From positions 1-64,000 of the forward strand of contig NZ_JASKLR010000008.1 of assembly GCF_030124325.1 (NCBI RefSeq): a stretch of DNA of 64,000 nucleotides, written 5' to 3'. This DNA comes from Sinorhizobium sp. 8-89. GTDB taxonomy: Bacteria > Pseudomonadota > Alphaproteobacteria > Rhizobiales > Rhizobiaceae. Positions 10,301 through 18,407 of this stretch are shown in pieces. Position numbers and translations under genes: made by a program. Position 1 is the stretch's first letter. Each line of letters opens with the position of its first letter. Below the pieces are notes generated by a model that was not told where the DNA came from, ran no database searches, and worked only from the letters and a program-made list of their open reading frames with translations.

Positions 10301-10450
10301 CACGGGGCCGGCGCGGAAGTGCGTTTCGCCACTGGTGTGACTGTCTTTGCGGGTATGCTTGGGGTCACTCTGTTCGGTTTGTTCCTCACGCCCGTGTTCT
10401 TCATCATCTTGCGACGAGCCAAGGTCATAAAAGGAACTGAGAACGCCTAG
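7310..10450 (+). CDS. RND multidrug efflux permease (AcrB/MexF type)
   Basis: A full-length HAE1-family proton-driven pump of 1046 residues, the usual size. It starts with MNFSRYFIDRPILAVVLSVL (TM1), followed by the first porter loop. TM4 carries the paired aspartates of the proton relay (IGIVVDDAIVVVENVER) and TM10 the matching lysine (LACKNAILIVEFARE). A second large periplasmic loop and TM8-12 follow. The N-terminal region with SEYPEVVPPSVVVRA-like sequence resembles the MexF/OqxB branch, which often exports chloramphenicol, quinolones or plant aromatics; that substrate range is inference. GGAGGAG precedes the ATG. It forms a two-gene operon with the adaptor, bounded by operator-like palindromes and a hairpin at 10475. 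Confidence 0.93.
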   Translation: MNFSRYFIDRPILAVVLSVLIFLVGSVSIPFLPVGEYPEVVPPSVVVRASFPGANPKETAETVATPLEEAINGVEGIMYMKSVAGSDGSLQIAVTFWPGIDPDTAAVRVQNRVSQALSRLPDAVRQIGVTTQKQSPTPLMYVSITSPDNSYDSLYLRNYIRLNVKDELSRITGIGDVVAYGAGDYAMRVWLDPNKLAAVGLTAGDVLKSIREQNVQVSAGQLGAEPSPTTTDFLLSINVAGRLRTEQEFGNIVLKSGEAGQIVHLSDVARIELGSGDYTMRVKDDNQNAAMVGIFLSPGANALGVASAVYEKLDEISKTFPKGIIYRATWDPTVFVQDSISAVQQTLLEAVVLVVLVVILFLQTWRASVIPLVAVPVSIVGTFAFLYLLGFSINTLTLFGLVLAIGIVVDDAIVVVENVERFIARGLSPRDAAYAAMKEVSGPIIAIGLVLCAAFIPMTFLSGVTGQFYKQFAVTIAISTVISAFNSLTLSPALAAKLLRDHHAPKDQLSKLIDRIFGPFFSRFNRFFDKSAAGYESAVKRSFRRRGPVMLVYLVLLGATAAFFQIVPGGFIPTQDKLYLFSGAKLPEGASLSRTTEVADKMDEIAKSVEGVASISSYVGLNALQLVNTPNVTASYIILKPFDQRHRSAQEINAELNSKLSTIKEGFSYALMPPPIQGLGNGSGYSLYLKDKGGLGYAALQQAVNTMQAVIAQTPGMTYPVTSYQANIPQLEVKVDRAKAKAQGVTLTDLFETLQTYLGSSYINDFTRFGRVYRVVAQADTPFRQHAESIGNLKIRNGKGDMVPIASMISVVPTFGPDPVVRYNGSPAADLIGDSDPRILSSSQVIAKITELAKENLPAGIEMEWTDLSYQQVNQSNSAAIVFPIAALLVFMVLASLYESWTLPLSVILIVPVCMFSALFGVWLTGGDNNVFVQVGLVVLMGLACKNAILIVEFARELEHQGKSTIEAALEACRLRLRPIIMTSVAFIAGSVPLLIGHGAGAEVRFATGVTVFAGMLGVTLFGLFLTPVFFIILRRAKVIKGTENA

Positions 10451-10474
10451 CCAGAAACCTGAACCAACTCCATG

Positions 10475-10507
10475 ACAGGCCCCGTTGCAGACCGCAGCGG
10501 GGCCTGT
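10475..10507 (+). terminator. Hairpin after the RND operon
   Basis: Arms ACAGGCCCCG and CGGGGCCTGT are a perfect 10-bp inverted repeat with a 13-base loop, 24 bases after the pump stop codon. No T-run follows, so it may act as an mRNA 3' stabiliser or a weak terminator rather than a classical intrinsic terminator. Confidence 0.55.
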
Positions 10508-11305
10508 TCGCTGGACTGTCCTCCCGCCGAATTTCGGCTGACACCAGCCAGTGTGCGCCGGCGTACTCGACTACGCTCATAGGCTCTATGAATTGACCCC
10601 TTTGTTTCTGTTCCGTTGACACAGCGTTTTCGGCAACGCCTGCGATTACCATTGCACGTTAACTACGACTACCTTAATCTTTGTTTTGAAATCCGATTGT
10701 GATCATCGCCAGATCTGTCTCCGCACAGAGACGCGGCCGGGCGAAATGTGCCGACGACCCCTGACGAAGAAGAAAAAGCCATGAGCGAACCAATTCTCAT
10801 TATGGGGTCTCACGCTGTGGGCGTGTGGCTGGCAACCGCCGCGATACAGTCGCTGGACCAGAAGGGAAAGGCAGGCGGATCTGTCGAGGTTGCACAGGCC
10901 ACCCCTGCTCGGAGTTGCACCTCGTCTGGCAGCTCCCGCAGTCAACGTTAAGAGCAGACGATGTTGCGGGAACGCGTGTGGGCCGAAAAGCCGATTTCAA
11001 CCCCTCGCCTTGAGCGGGCTCGAACCCAAGACCCCAAGTTTTGCAGGCCATCTCGCCACAAATTGCGAACGTCGCGATCTCGCAAATAAGACTTTCACTG
11101 TTTTGGCCTGAGCGGCCTCTTGGCACCTTCGTAGCGTCCGGGTCCAGCCATCTAACGCTTCTCACAAGGCGTAAAGCTCCCAACGGCTTCTCAAACCTTT
11201 CAGACGGTATTTCCGGCCTATGCTTGCCGCCGTCTGACTCTGCGCTGTGTCAGACTGTCCGGCGTGGACGATCTCTTCCGGAAAGCCACCACCACACCGG
11301 GGGTT
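10508..11305 (+). other. About 800 bp without a supported gene; second operator-like site
   Basis: No open frame here looks like a known protein. The site at 10662-10684 has left arm ACTACGACTA and a right arm matching the inverted repeat at 7 of 10 positions, again with a 3-base spacer, so it resembles the palindrome at 5907-5929. The antisense of 11000-11040 contains GGGTTCGAGCCC, reminiscent of a tRNA T-arm, but no tRNA folds around it. Confidence 0.4.
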
Positions 11306-12706
11306 CTATGTGATGTCCTTAGTAAACTGAGTGGGGACAATGTGCCGCTGGAAGAGCACGAAAAGGATAAGGACCGGCACGACCGAGAGGAACGCACCTC
11401 CCAGAACGAGTCCCCAATCGCCCTGCGCACCCCCGAACGAACGACGTAAGCTGAGAAGCCCGACTTGGACCGTCAGCGCTTCGGGTGGGCTGGTGATAAG
11501 GACAAGAGGCCAGAAGAAGTCGTTCCAAGCGCCTTGAAAGGCGAGAATCGCGTTGACCAACAAAGCCGGCTTGGCGTTTGGCAGGATGATCTTCCAAAAC
11601 ACCTGAAAGTGGTTGGCGCCGTCGACGATTGCAGCTTCCTCTATCTCTCTTGGGAACCCCTCGAAAAACTGCTTCATTAACAGGACATTGGCCGAGGCGA
11701 CGAAAACCACGATTACGCTCCAGGGGGTATTTAGAAGCGACAGATCCCTGAAAATCAGATAGTTCGAGACGAAGGTCACTTGCGCCGGAATCGTCATTGA
11801 GAAGATCAGTGCGGCGAACAGTAGGCGGCTGCCCCTGAACTTGAGCCGCGCAAGCGCATATCCCGCAAGGCTGGCGACGACAAGCGTCAGGAGCAGGCGC
11901 CCTGTGGCGATGGCAAGACTATTGATCAGCCAGCTTCCGAACAGGCTCTTCCCTGTCTGCAGGTCAGCCGTCTCGTTTATAACCCGCCGGTAGTTGTTGA
12001 AGATCAGCCCGAGAGCGCCTGGTGTGATGTTGTCCCAACTCAGCAGACGTCCCCGGCGCTCGGCTCGCGATGGCGAAATCGGACTGTCTATAAGCGTTTG
12101 AGAGGTCGGAGCAGTGAGGTTGAGGGGCGTGCGTTCGATACGGGGTCCGTTCTGACGGTCGCTGCGGTAGGTGATCTCATAGACGAATGTCCGCGTCTGC
12201 CACGCTTGCAAAATTCCCCCCTCGTCACGGACCTGCATCGTTGCCGAACTCGAGCTTGTCAGCGCAATTGACGCGTAATCGGCCGCATAATACCGCGTGA
12301 GCGCAGCGGCGATACCCGAGCCCGGGCGGCGGCGAGGAATCTCGGCCTTCGGTTCGATGATCGTAGTGTCGGTGGGTGCTGCGTAAGTGACGCTGAAGTC
12401 GACTTTGGCGCCAGGAGAAAGCCCTCCCCACAATACGTCACCCGCGCCCTCCTGCCCCAGACGGGCGGCGTCAATCCATGCGGCCGGATTGACCTGATCG
12501 AAATAGACGCGGAAGGGTCTCTCCAGTGGATCGACCTTCAGGCTCGCCATGAAGGCAAGAACGAATGTCCCCGCCAGGATGGTCGCCACGGCAAGAAAGA
12601 TCAGATACAGCCAGGCGCTAGCCGCAAGCTGGCGGCGGCGAAGCGCGCTAGCCGGCAGGCGGCGGCGCGACGGCACGGCCTCGGTAGCGGTTAGCCTCGC
12701 CATCAT
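11306..12706 (-). CDS. Carbohydrate-type ABC permease (MalG-like) with a large periplasmic insert
   Basis: Second membrane subunit of a CUT1-type sugar importer. From the ATG at 12706 it has 466 residues, far longer than the usual about 280. TM1 (about 30-52) is followed by a soluble insert of roughly 180 residues (about 60-250) before the normal permease core resumes at SLFGSWLINSLAIATGRLLL. The EAA loop, which contacts the ATPase, is present (EEAAIVDGANHFQVFWKIIL). The start codon overlaps the stop of the partner permease by 4 bases (ATGA), indicating translational coupling. No ATP-binding subunit is encoded nearby, so a shared one must energise the system. The substrate is not predictable from sequence. 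Confidence 0.85.
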   Translation of the reverse strand: MMARLTATEAVPSRRRLPASALRRRQLAASAWLYLIFLAVATILAGTFVLAFMASLKVDPLERPFRVYFDQVNPAAWIDAARLGQEGAGDVLWGGLSPGAKVDFSVTYAAPTDTTIIEPKAEIPRRRPGSGIAAALTRYYAADYASIALTSSSSATMQVRDEGGILQAWQTRTFVYEITYRSDRQNGPRIERTPLNLTAPTSQTLIDSPISPSRAERRGRLLSWDNITPGALGLIFNNYRRVINETADLQTGKSLFGSWLINSLAIATGRLLLTLVVASLAGYALARLKFRGSRLLFAALIFSMTIPAQVTFVSNYLIFRDLSLLNTPWSVIVVFVASANVLLMKQFFEGFPREIEEAAIVDGANHFQVFWKIILPNAKPALLVNAILAFQGAWNDFFWPLVLITSPPEALTVQVGLLSLRRSFGGAQGDWGLVLGGAFLSVVPVLILFVLFQRHIVPTQFTKDIT

Positions 12707-13791
12707 TCGGCCCTTTCCTTCACACCGACCGATTTTTGAACGTAGACGACAGCGATTGTGAGAATGCCAAGGACGAGCGCCGCAGCACTTGCCATGCCGA
12801 TCCGCGCAGAGGCGCCTGCCGGAAAGGCGTTCTCGTAAATGTAGTAGGCAAGCGTCACGCGACTTGCGAAGGGCGCCGCATCCCCCAGAATCGCGACCTG
12901 ATCGAACATCTGCAGGGTACCGATGACGCCCATCGTAACGACGGCAAAAGTCACCGGCCTCAGCGCCGGCACGGTTATGTGGCGAAATCGCTGGAAAGCG
13001 TTGGCTCCATCGATCTCGGCCGCGTCGTATAAGGCGCTCGGGATCGATTGTAGCCCTGCCAGGAACAACAACATCAGCGTCGGGACCGTTGTAAAGACAT
13101 TCATCAACGCCACGGACCACAATGTGACCGGCATGAAGAGAAAATGCCGCTGGGTGTTCAGCCAGGAAATAAGCAGATCGCTATCGAAAACAGGCAGCAA
13201 TCCCGCAAGGGCACAGACAACGGCAAGCGCCAACGCGCCGGCGGCGGCGACGAGCAGAAAGAAGGGATCGAAGATAGAAACGCCTTCGTAGCTCCGCCGG
13301 GCGTTGAGAACAAGTGCGCCCTGCAATGCAGCCAGGCCCGCGAAGAAGAAAAGGATGTGCCGGCGATAGGCGAGGACGGCGCTGACGCTCGCGGTCATCA
13401 AGCCATCTCTCTGAAAGAGCCATAGAAAGATAAGCGTCATGGCCGCGCTGGACATGATTGATGGCAGGTAAAACACCGTCCGAATGAGTCCCCTCGCCCG
13501 GACGGCATGGTTCACGAGAGCCGCCAGGGCAAGCGCAAGCACCGTCTGGACCGTTGTGACGATGAACGAGAAGCCGATCGTATTGCGCAGGGCGATGAGG
13601 AAAAGTTCATCGGAGATCAGTGCCGTGTAGTTGGAGAGGCCGACGAAGCTCGGAGCCTTGAACAAGTCGTAATCGGTGAAGCTGTAGAAGGCTGTTCGGA
13701 CGATCGCGTAGACAAAAAACAGCGTCATCGAGATTGTGAAAGGCAATACGAAGAGCCAGCCGCTCCTCTCTTCCGAACTTCGTCGCGACAT
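12703..13791 (-). CDS. Carbohydrate-type ABC permease (MalF/UgpA-like)
   Basis: First membrane subunit of the CUT1-type importer, 362 residues. It has TM1 near residues 12-32, and the EAA loop reads SALYDAAEIDGANAFQRFRHITVP. It is longer than the usual about 300 residues because an additional hydrophobic region (about 130-215, including HILFFFAGLAALQGALVL) is inserted in the middle, so extra membrane helices are likely. GGGAGG lies 7 bases before the ATG. The gene sits between the binding protein (69 bases upstream) and the second permease (4-base overlap), giving an operon read leftward. Both permeases carry unusual insertions, which suggests a matched, specialised subfamily. Confidence 0.87.
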   Translation of the reverse strand: MSRRSSEERSGWLFVLPFTISMTLFFVYAIVRTAFYSFTDYDLFKAPSFVGLSNYTALISDELFLIALRNTIGFSFIVTTVQTVLALALAALVNHAVRARGLIRTVFYLPSIMSSAAMTLIFLWLFQRDGLMTASVSAVLAYRRHILFFFAGLAALQGALVLNARRSYEGVSIFDPFFLLVAAAGALALAVVCALAGLLPVFDSDLLISWLNTQRHFLFMPVTLWSVALMNVFTTVPTLMLLFLAGLQSIPSALYDAAEIDGANAFQRFRHITVPALRPVTFAVVTMGVIGTLQMFDQVAILGDAAPFASRVTLAYYIYENAFPAGASARIGMASAAALVLGILTIAVVYVQKSVGVKERAE

Positions 13792-13860
13792 GCATGGTCC
13801 TCCCGCGGATGCTCCCGCTTCACGCGTCCTCGAACCGTTGGGCTCCAGAGCAAGTCAGCC

Positions 13861-15084
13861 CTACTTGGCGAGCATCCGGTCAAAGGCGCTTTGCGCCGAT
13901 GCCAAAGCGGTGTCGGCATCCGCCTCCCCGAGGATGACGGAATTGAGCGCGGCATTGATCGGCTGCATCCAACTCCCTCCGACGTCTCCGAAGAAATATG
14001 GCGCGACGTGATCGTCCGACAGGCCTTCGAGAATCACTCGGCTTGCCATCTGTTCGGGCTGGCCGCCCCGCAGCCAGGGGTTGTCAGCCAGAGCGGTTCG
14101 GCTCGGGAGGGCCAGTCCCTGCTCCAAAACCCATTGCTGTGCCTCCTCGGTGGTCAGGAGCTCGGCGACTTTTGCAGCAGCCTTGCTGACCTTCGAGGCC
14201 GCGTTGACGGTCCAACCGACGGTAAAGACGATATTGCCTCGTTTGCCGCTTTCAGGGTCTTTCGGCATCCGGGCGGTGCCGAGATTCATGTTTGGGGCAC
14301 TATCGCGCAGGGCGCTGATGATCCAGGCGCCCTCGATCGCTATGGCAGCCCGCTCGGACGCCAAGCAACCGCCGGCCCAGCTTTGACCTGCGTCGGCGGC
14401 CATGACGGCAGCCCCAGACTTCACGAGACCGGTGTAAAAATCGAAAGCCCGCCGAAAACGTTCGTCGAGAACGGTTTTTCCCTGACCATCGAAAGGGGTC
14501 CAGCCTGTCGACAAGGCAAAGGCGCCGAACCGGGCATATTCCGGCACGATGCAGAGGCCATCGACCTCCGGAAGAGCCTTGTGCACAGCTACCAGTTTCT
14601 CCTGCAGCGTTGTCCAGGTGTCGTCGTCGCTCGGATAGGCGACCCCCGCATCATCGAAGATGTCCTTGTTGAAATGGACCGCCAGCGTGTTGAAGTCCTT
14701 CGGGATTGCGTAAAGCTTCCCGTCATAGGTGAAGGCCTCGAGGAGATTGGCTGCAAAACCAGAAGCGTCCTGCGTTACCGGTGCTGCTTGACCGGCGCTG
14801 AATACGGAGCGCGCCCAAAAGACATCGACATAAAAAAGGTCCGGAGCCGTACCCGCCGACAGACCGTTGAGAATGAACTGCGAAAAGTCGCCATCAACGG
14901 GCTCGTACTTTACCGTGATGCCCTCTTTCGCGAGCTTTTCGGCAGAAACGTTCGTCAATAACCCGTGGACAATGGCGACCTCGGACCCGCCCCAACCGGA
15001 TATGCGCACGGTCTCGTCAGCGAACGCCGGCAAACCAAGAAGCATGGTCGCTGCGGCGAGCGCTCTCGCAGGACGGGACAGCAT
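13861..15084 (-). CDS. Sugar ABC transporter substrate-binding protein
   Basis: Extracytoplasmic solute-binding protein of the MalE-like (SBP type 1) family, 407 residues. Residues 1-22 are a Sec signal peptide ending PAFA-DE. The mature protein shows family features such as APDLFYVDVFWARSVF, YAIPKDFNTLAVHFNKDIF (early hinge region) and AIEGAWIISAL in the second lobe. It is the first gene of a leftward operon with the two permeases. GGAGGAAAG stands just before the ATG. The ligand is probably a carbohydrate or polyol, which is inferred from the family only. No regulator or catabolic gene accompanies the operon. Confidence 0.88.
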   Translation of the reverse strand: MLSRPARALAAATMLLGLPAFADETVRISGWGGSEVAIVHGLLTNVSAEKLAKEGITVKYEPVDGDFSQFILNGLSAGTAPDLFYVDVFWARSVFSAGQAAPVTQDASGFAANLLEAFTYDGKLYAIPKDFNTLAVHFNKDIFDDAGVAYPSDDDTWTTLQEKLVAVHKALPEVDGLCIVPEYARFGAFALSTGWTPFDGQGKTVLDERFRRAFDFYTGLVKSGAAVMAADAGQSWAGGCLASERAAIAIEGAWIISALRDSAPNMNLGTARMPKDPESGKRGNIVFTVGWTVNAASKVSKAAAKVAELLTTEEAQQWVLEQGLALPSRTALADNPWLRGGQPEQMASRVILEGLSDDHVAPYFFGDVGGSWMQPINAALNSVILGEADADTALASAQSAFDRMLAK

Positions 15085-15647
15085 ATCCGTCTTTCCTCCG
15101 ATCAGATGCAGAACGTCAACGACGGGACAAAGGCGTCCCGCTGCTGAAGAGGTAGATAGCTTCGTATGCGAAAACGTCGAGCGGCGCCCCGCGGCGTTGG
15201 TAGCCGCTGCCGGTGTTCGCGAACTCAGGGATCCTTGCCTTCTCCACTCGGCAGGTCACCTGCGGCTCGGCCCCCTCCTATCTGATATCGACTACACGGT
15301 TGCCCGCTGCGGGGTCGTGTCAACATGGGCGAGCCGCAACTTCACCGGGCATTCGGCACACTTACGACGCTGTTCCGATACATTATGCGATCTTCTGTAA
15401 CGGGCTTTGCGTCAATCCCTTGTGAGCTTAATCCCTCGCCGAGTGCTTGCTTCTGTCCGCAGTCGGAGCTGGGCCGCTGCTCTATGGGGTCTGCCTGAGG
15501 ACCGGTTGGCCAATCTTTAGAGGCGCAGTCACCTCGTGCTGCTGATCGCATAGCGGCCTAACCCGTCCATCGTCCCGGCGAAGGGACCTTGCTCCGGAGG
15601 GCTGATGGCTGTGCCCGTCCGAAGGCCTGTCTTGTCGTCTCCTCCGA
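15085..15647 (-). other. Promoter side of the ABC operon and degenerate sequence
   Basis: The first about 150 bases upstream of the binding-protein gene should hold its promoter. A small inverted repeat CGGGAC/GTCCCG lies at 15123-15140. Beyond that I see no gene. The stretch abuts the IS110 remnant and is probably eroded insertion-sequence flank. Confidence 0.4.
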
Positions 15648-16196
15648 TCAAGCCGCCTGGGCTGGCGCCACCTTATGAGCAATGAAGTTGGTTCTGTCGC
15701 TGAGCATGCGATGCGACAGCACCGCCAGCTTGCGGGCCAGCGCGACACGCGGCTTTCTGGGACCGGCACGTCTGGCGACCGCCAACGCCCAGCCCTTCAG
15801 ATCGGAACTTTCGACCGCTTCCAAGGTCGAATGGCCTGCAATCAGCACGCGGATGCGCCCCGCGGAAGTGCGCCGCGTCGTCGGCCCTACCTTGAGGCCG
15901 AAGCCGCGCAGGATGCCCCGGATGCTCATCTCGATGTCGTGAAGCTTACCCTGAATGAGCTTGCGGTCGGTCAGCACGCACCTCCTGGTTTGCAGTGGAC
16001 CGGTCTGAACCAGCCAAGCCGCATCAGCTGCGCAATGCCCCGTGCATGGTCGTCTCTGCGCGCTGCTATGGAGCAGGCCACTCCTCCGCAAACCACCATT
16101 GTGAGGGACGACCACCGGCCCTTCAAACCTGGCGGGCCGCCCGTTACACCATCTTTCTGGCTCAGAACGTGAACATCCTCGCAACAAGCCGTGCAC
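15648..16196 (-). mobile_element. IS110-family transposase remnant, frameshifted and internally deleted
   Basis: Transposase pieces lie in different frames. GIAQLMRLGWFRPVHCK, preceded by RDDHAR, comes from the DEDD N-terminal domain (about 16060-15990). It is followed in another frame by LTDRKLIQGKLHDIEMSIRG and GILRGFGLKVG. This runs directly into the extreme C-terminus, RVALARKLAVLSHRML. The central and transposase_20-type regions are therefore deleted. At least one frameshift separates the first two pieces. The element is inactive. I could not define its ends, because IS110 elements usually lack terminal inverted repeats. Confidence 0.75.
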
Positions 16197-16371
16197 AGGG
16201 CTCGTGAAGAACGGCTCCCTTCGACCCTGAGGCGACGTCCACGCTTAAGTCTGTGAACGGCAGCACTGCGCCTTCATCTCGGCCGTTGACTAACCGCGGC
16301 TCCCCACCTGAAAGCCGACTTCCTCCACCAACGCTGGCAATGCATAAGGATGAGTTTCTTCAGGCGGCGGC

Positions 16372-16956
16372 CTATGAAGAAGTCACAACAATAGCGGTTG
16401 AAGTTTCCTTGCCTTCACGGCGGTAACTATGCGGAACGCTAGAGTCGAAATATATGGCGTCCCCCGCATCCAGGGCGGCCTCCTTGCCATCCACATTGAC
16501 TATAAGCCGACCGCTGAGCACGTAGATGAACTCAGCGCTGCCATGCTGATGCGGCTCTGAGGGCGGCGAATCGACCGGGAACTCGGCGTAGAACGCCTCC
16601 ATGCGGCGGTCAGAAGCGGGATAGTCCAGGCTTTCGAATAGAAACGCCGGATGCTTTTCGCCCGGCGGGCTTGGAAGTTTGAGACGCTGCTGCTTTCGCA
16701 CGACCGCGATGAGCGGCTCCTTCTTGTCGGCATTGAAGAAGTGATCGAGGCCGACGCCGAAAACCATGGCGATCCGAAGCAGCGTGGGCAGCGTTGGAAA
16801 CATCTGCCCGCGCTCGATCTTCGAGAGCATCGCAGGCGAGAGCCCTGTATGCCCCGCCAACTGCACCAGCCCCAGCTTCTTTCTCAGACGCAGCGCCTTG
16901 ATACGAGGGCCGATCGCGTAGCGCTGGAGCTCATTAGACAGCGTGTCGGAGAGCAC
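16372..16956 (-). CDS. XRE-family regulator with C-terminal cupin sensor
   Basis: A one-component transcription factor of 194 residues. Residues about 16-70 are a helix-turn-helix of the HTH_3 type (LVQLAGHTGLSPAMLSKIER). Residues about 105-190 are a cupin barrel with its histidines (EPHQHGSAEFIYVLSGRL and VPHSYR), which would bind a small ligand or metal. Such regulators often control amino acid, polyamine or stress genes. It is divergent from the fasciclin gene at 17120, and a perfect 21-bp palindrome sits between them (16998-17018), so autoregulation and control of the neighbour are likely. The target pathway is inferred only from this arrangement. Confidence 0.85.
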   Translation of the reverse strand: MLSDTLSNELQRYAIGPRIKALRLRKKLGLVQLAGHTGLSPAMLSKIERGQMFPTLPTLLRIAMVFGVGLDHFFNADKKEPLIAVVRKQQRLKLPSPPGEKHPAFLFESLDYPASDRRMEAFYAEFPVDSPPSEPHQHGSAEFIYVLSGRLIVNVDGKEAALDAGDAIYFDSSVPHSYRREGKETSTAIVVTSS

Positions 16957-16997
16957 GTCGCAAACTCCTTTTCGTTTCGCGAAACTATCACAATGAT

Positions 16998-17018
16998 AAT
17001 TATCTTCACAAGATAATT
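16998..17018 (+). promoter_or_regulatory. Perfect palindrome between the XRE regulator and the fasciclin gene
   Basis: AATTATCTT and AAGATAATT are perfect 9-base inverted arms around CAC. A further half-site GATAATT follows at about 17033. It lies about 40 bases upstream of the regulator start and about 100 bases upstream of the fasciclin start, a suitable place for an operator of the divergent pair. Confidence 0.6.
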
Positions 17019-17119
17019 CTGTTTCTGTTCACGATAATTTGAGTGGTAAGAAAATGAATTTTCTCCCAATGAAAAGGAACGAGGTGCATCTCGCACCCGC
17101 CATCGAGAGGAGAAATGCC

Positions 17120-17605
17120 ATGAAGTTGAAGGGCCTTTTGTTCGCTGCAGCGATCACGCTCGGCAGCAGCGTCAGCGCGTTCGCCGCGGAGAAGGATGTC
17201 GTCGACACCGCCATGGAGGCGGGTAAATTCAAGACGCTGGCTGCCGCGCTCGAAGCGGCAGGCCTGGTTGCCACTCTCAAAGGAACCGGACCGTTTACGG
17301 TCTTTGCTCCGACCGATGAAGCCTTCGCCAAGTTGCCAGCCGGTACCGTCGAGAACCTGCTGAGGCCGGAGAACAAGCAAAAGCTCACTGAGATCCTCAC
17401 CTACCATGTGGTCGCGGGGAAGGTGATGGCTGCGGACGTGGCAGGTATCGATGAAGCGAAGTCGATAAATGGCAATATGATCGACATCGAAGTCGACGGC
17501 TCCACCGTCAAGGTCAACGACGCCGCCGTCACTGCTGCCGACATTGCTGCCTCGAACGGGGTCATCCATGTCATCGACAAGGTGATCATGCCGCCGGAAG
17601 GCTGA
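17120..17605 (+). CDS. Fasciclin-domain secreted protein, Nex18-like
   Basis: 161 residues from the ATG at 17120, chosen because GAGAGGAG precedes it and a signal peptide ([19 protein letters not shown]) follows at once. The rest is a single fasciclin (FAS1) domain: [19 protein letters not shown] is the H1 motif, [11 protein letters not shown] the centre, and [15 protein letters not shown] the H2 end. It resembles the symbiotically induced Nex18 of Sinorhizobium meliloti; orthology cannot be proved here. It probably acts in the periplasm or at the cell surface in adhesion. DUF378 and tspO genes follow within 30 and 54 bases, making a likely envelope-stress operon. Confidence 0.88.
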   Translation: MKLKGLLFAAAITLGSSVSAFAAEKDVVDTAMEAGKFKTLAAALEAAGLVATLKGTGPFTVFAPTDEAFAKLPAGTVENLLRPENKQKLTEILTYHVVAGKVMAADVAGIDEAKSINGNMIDIEVDGSTVKVNDAAVTAADIAASNGVIHVIDKVIMPPEG

Positions 17606-17634
17606 CCCTCATCCCTCGACCCTGGAGAAGAACC

Positions 17635-17859
17635 ATGAAGTTTATCAACATTTTCACGCTCATTCTCGTAATCGTAGGCGGGCTGAACTGGGGGCTGGTC
17701 GGACTATTTAGCTTTGACCTCGTGGCCGCGATCTTCGGGGCTGGCTCGGGGCTCGCCCGGACCGTTTACATCCTGGTAGGTCTATCGGCGGCCTGGCAGA
17801 TCATCCCCCTGTTTTCTGGAATGGGCTCCGGCGAGTTCGCCGCTGGCCAGAACCGATAG
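17635..17859 (+). CDS. DUF378 small membrane protein
   Basis: 74 residues with two membrane helices, matching the DUF378 family: MKFINIFTLILVIVGGLNWG is the hallmark N-terminus, followed by GLVGLFSFDLVAAIFG and a second helix VYILVGLSAAWQIIPLF. Function in the family is unknown. GGAGAAGAA precedes the ATG. It lies 29 bases after the fasciclin gene and 53 bases before tspO on the same strand, so the three are probably co-transcribed. Confidence 0.85.
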   Translation: MKFINIFTLILVIVGGLNWGLVGLFSFDLVAAIFGAGSGLARTVYILVGLSAAWQIIPLFSGMGSGEFAAGQNR

Positions 17860-17912
17860 GCCTTCGGAGGGACCCGCTTGCCTCGTCGGCGGTTCCTTCC
17901 ATCTTTTGCCGG

Positions 17913-18407
17913 ATGGACATGCATTCCCTTCTCGTGCTGGTCGCCTTCGAGGTCGCGAGCTTCGCTGCGGCGGCTACCGGCGTGATCTTTAGGCCAGGCG
18001 ACTGGTACAAGCAGCTCGACAAGCCAAGATGGCGCCCGCCCGATTGGCTGTTCGCTCCGGTCTGGACGGTTCTCTATGCATTGATCGGACTGTCGGGCTG
18101 GCTCGTATGGCTAGAGGCAGGCGTTGGCGGCGCAGCACTGCCTCTCAGTGTCTATGCAGTCCAACTTCTGCTCAATGCTGCGTGGACGCCGATCTTTTTT
18201 GGACTTCACCGACCGGGGCTGGCCGTGGTGGAGATCATAGTGCTTTGGGTTGCGATCCTGGCGACGATTGTAATGTTTCACCCCGTGAATGCGGCTGCTG
18301 CCTTGCTGCTTGTTCCTTACCTGGCGTGGGTGAGTTTCGCGGCGGCACTTAACTTGTCCATCTGGCGGCGCAACCGCTCGAAACCACTGTCGCGGGGCGC
18401 CCGATGA
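17913..18407 (+). CDS. tspO: TspO/MBR family tryptophan-rich sensory protein
   Basis: 164 residues with five membrane helices. The diagnostic tryptophan-rich stretch WRPPDWLFAPVWTVLYALIG lies at about residues 34-53. The family binds porphyrins. In alphaproteobacteria TspO acts as an outer-membrane or envelope sensor that modulates tetrapyrrole, photosynthetic or nutrient-stress genes (known for Rhodobacter and Sinorhizobium). The position after fasciclin and DUF378 fits a stress-response role. The last bases overlap the next gene by 4 (ATGA), so the downstream hypothetical protein is translationally coupled. Confidence 0.9.
   Translation: MDMHSLLVLVAFEVASFAAAATGVIFRPGDWYKQLDKPRWRPPDWLFAPVWTVLYALIGLSGWLVWLEAGVGGAALPLSVYAVQLLLNAAWTPIFFGLHRPGLAVVEIIVLWVAILATIVMFHPVNAAAALLLVPYLAWVSFAAALNLSIWRRNRSKPLSRGAR

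Noticed and set aside
11000..11040. Antisense GGGTTCGAGCCC resembling a tRNA T-arm
   Set aside because: The flanking bases do not pair as a T-stem, and no anticodon or acceptor stem can be drawn.
15376..15390. A 15-bp sequence (CGATACATTATGCGA) also present at 63064-63078
   Set aside because: A few exact 15-bp matches are expected by chance in 64 kb, and the flanks are unrelated.
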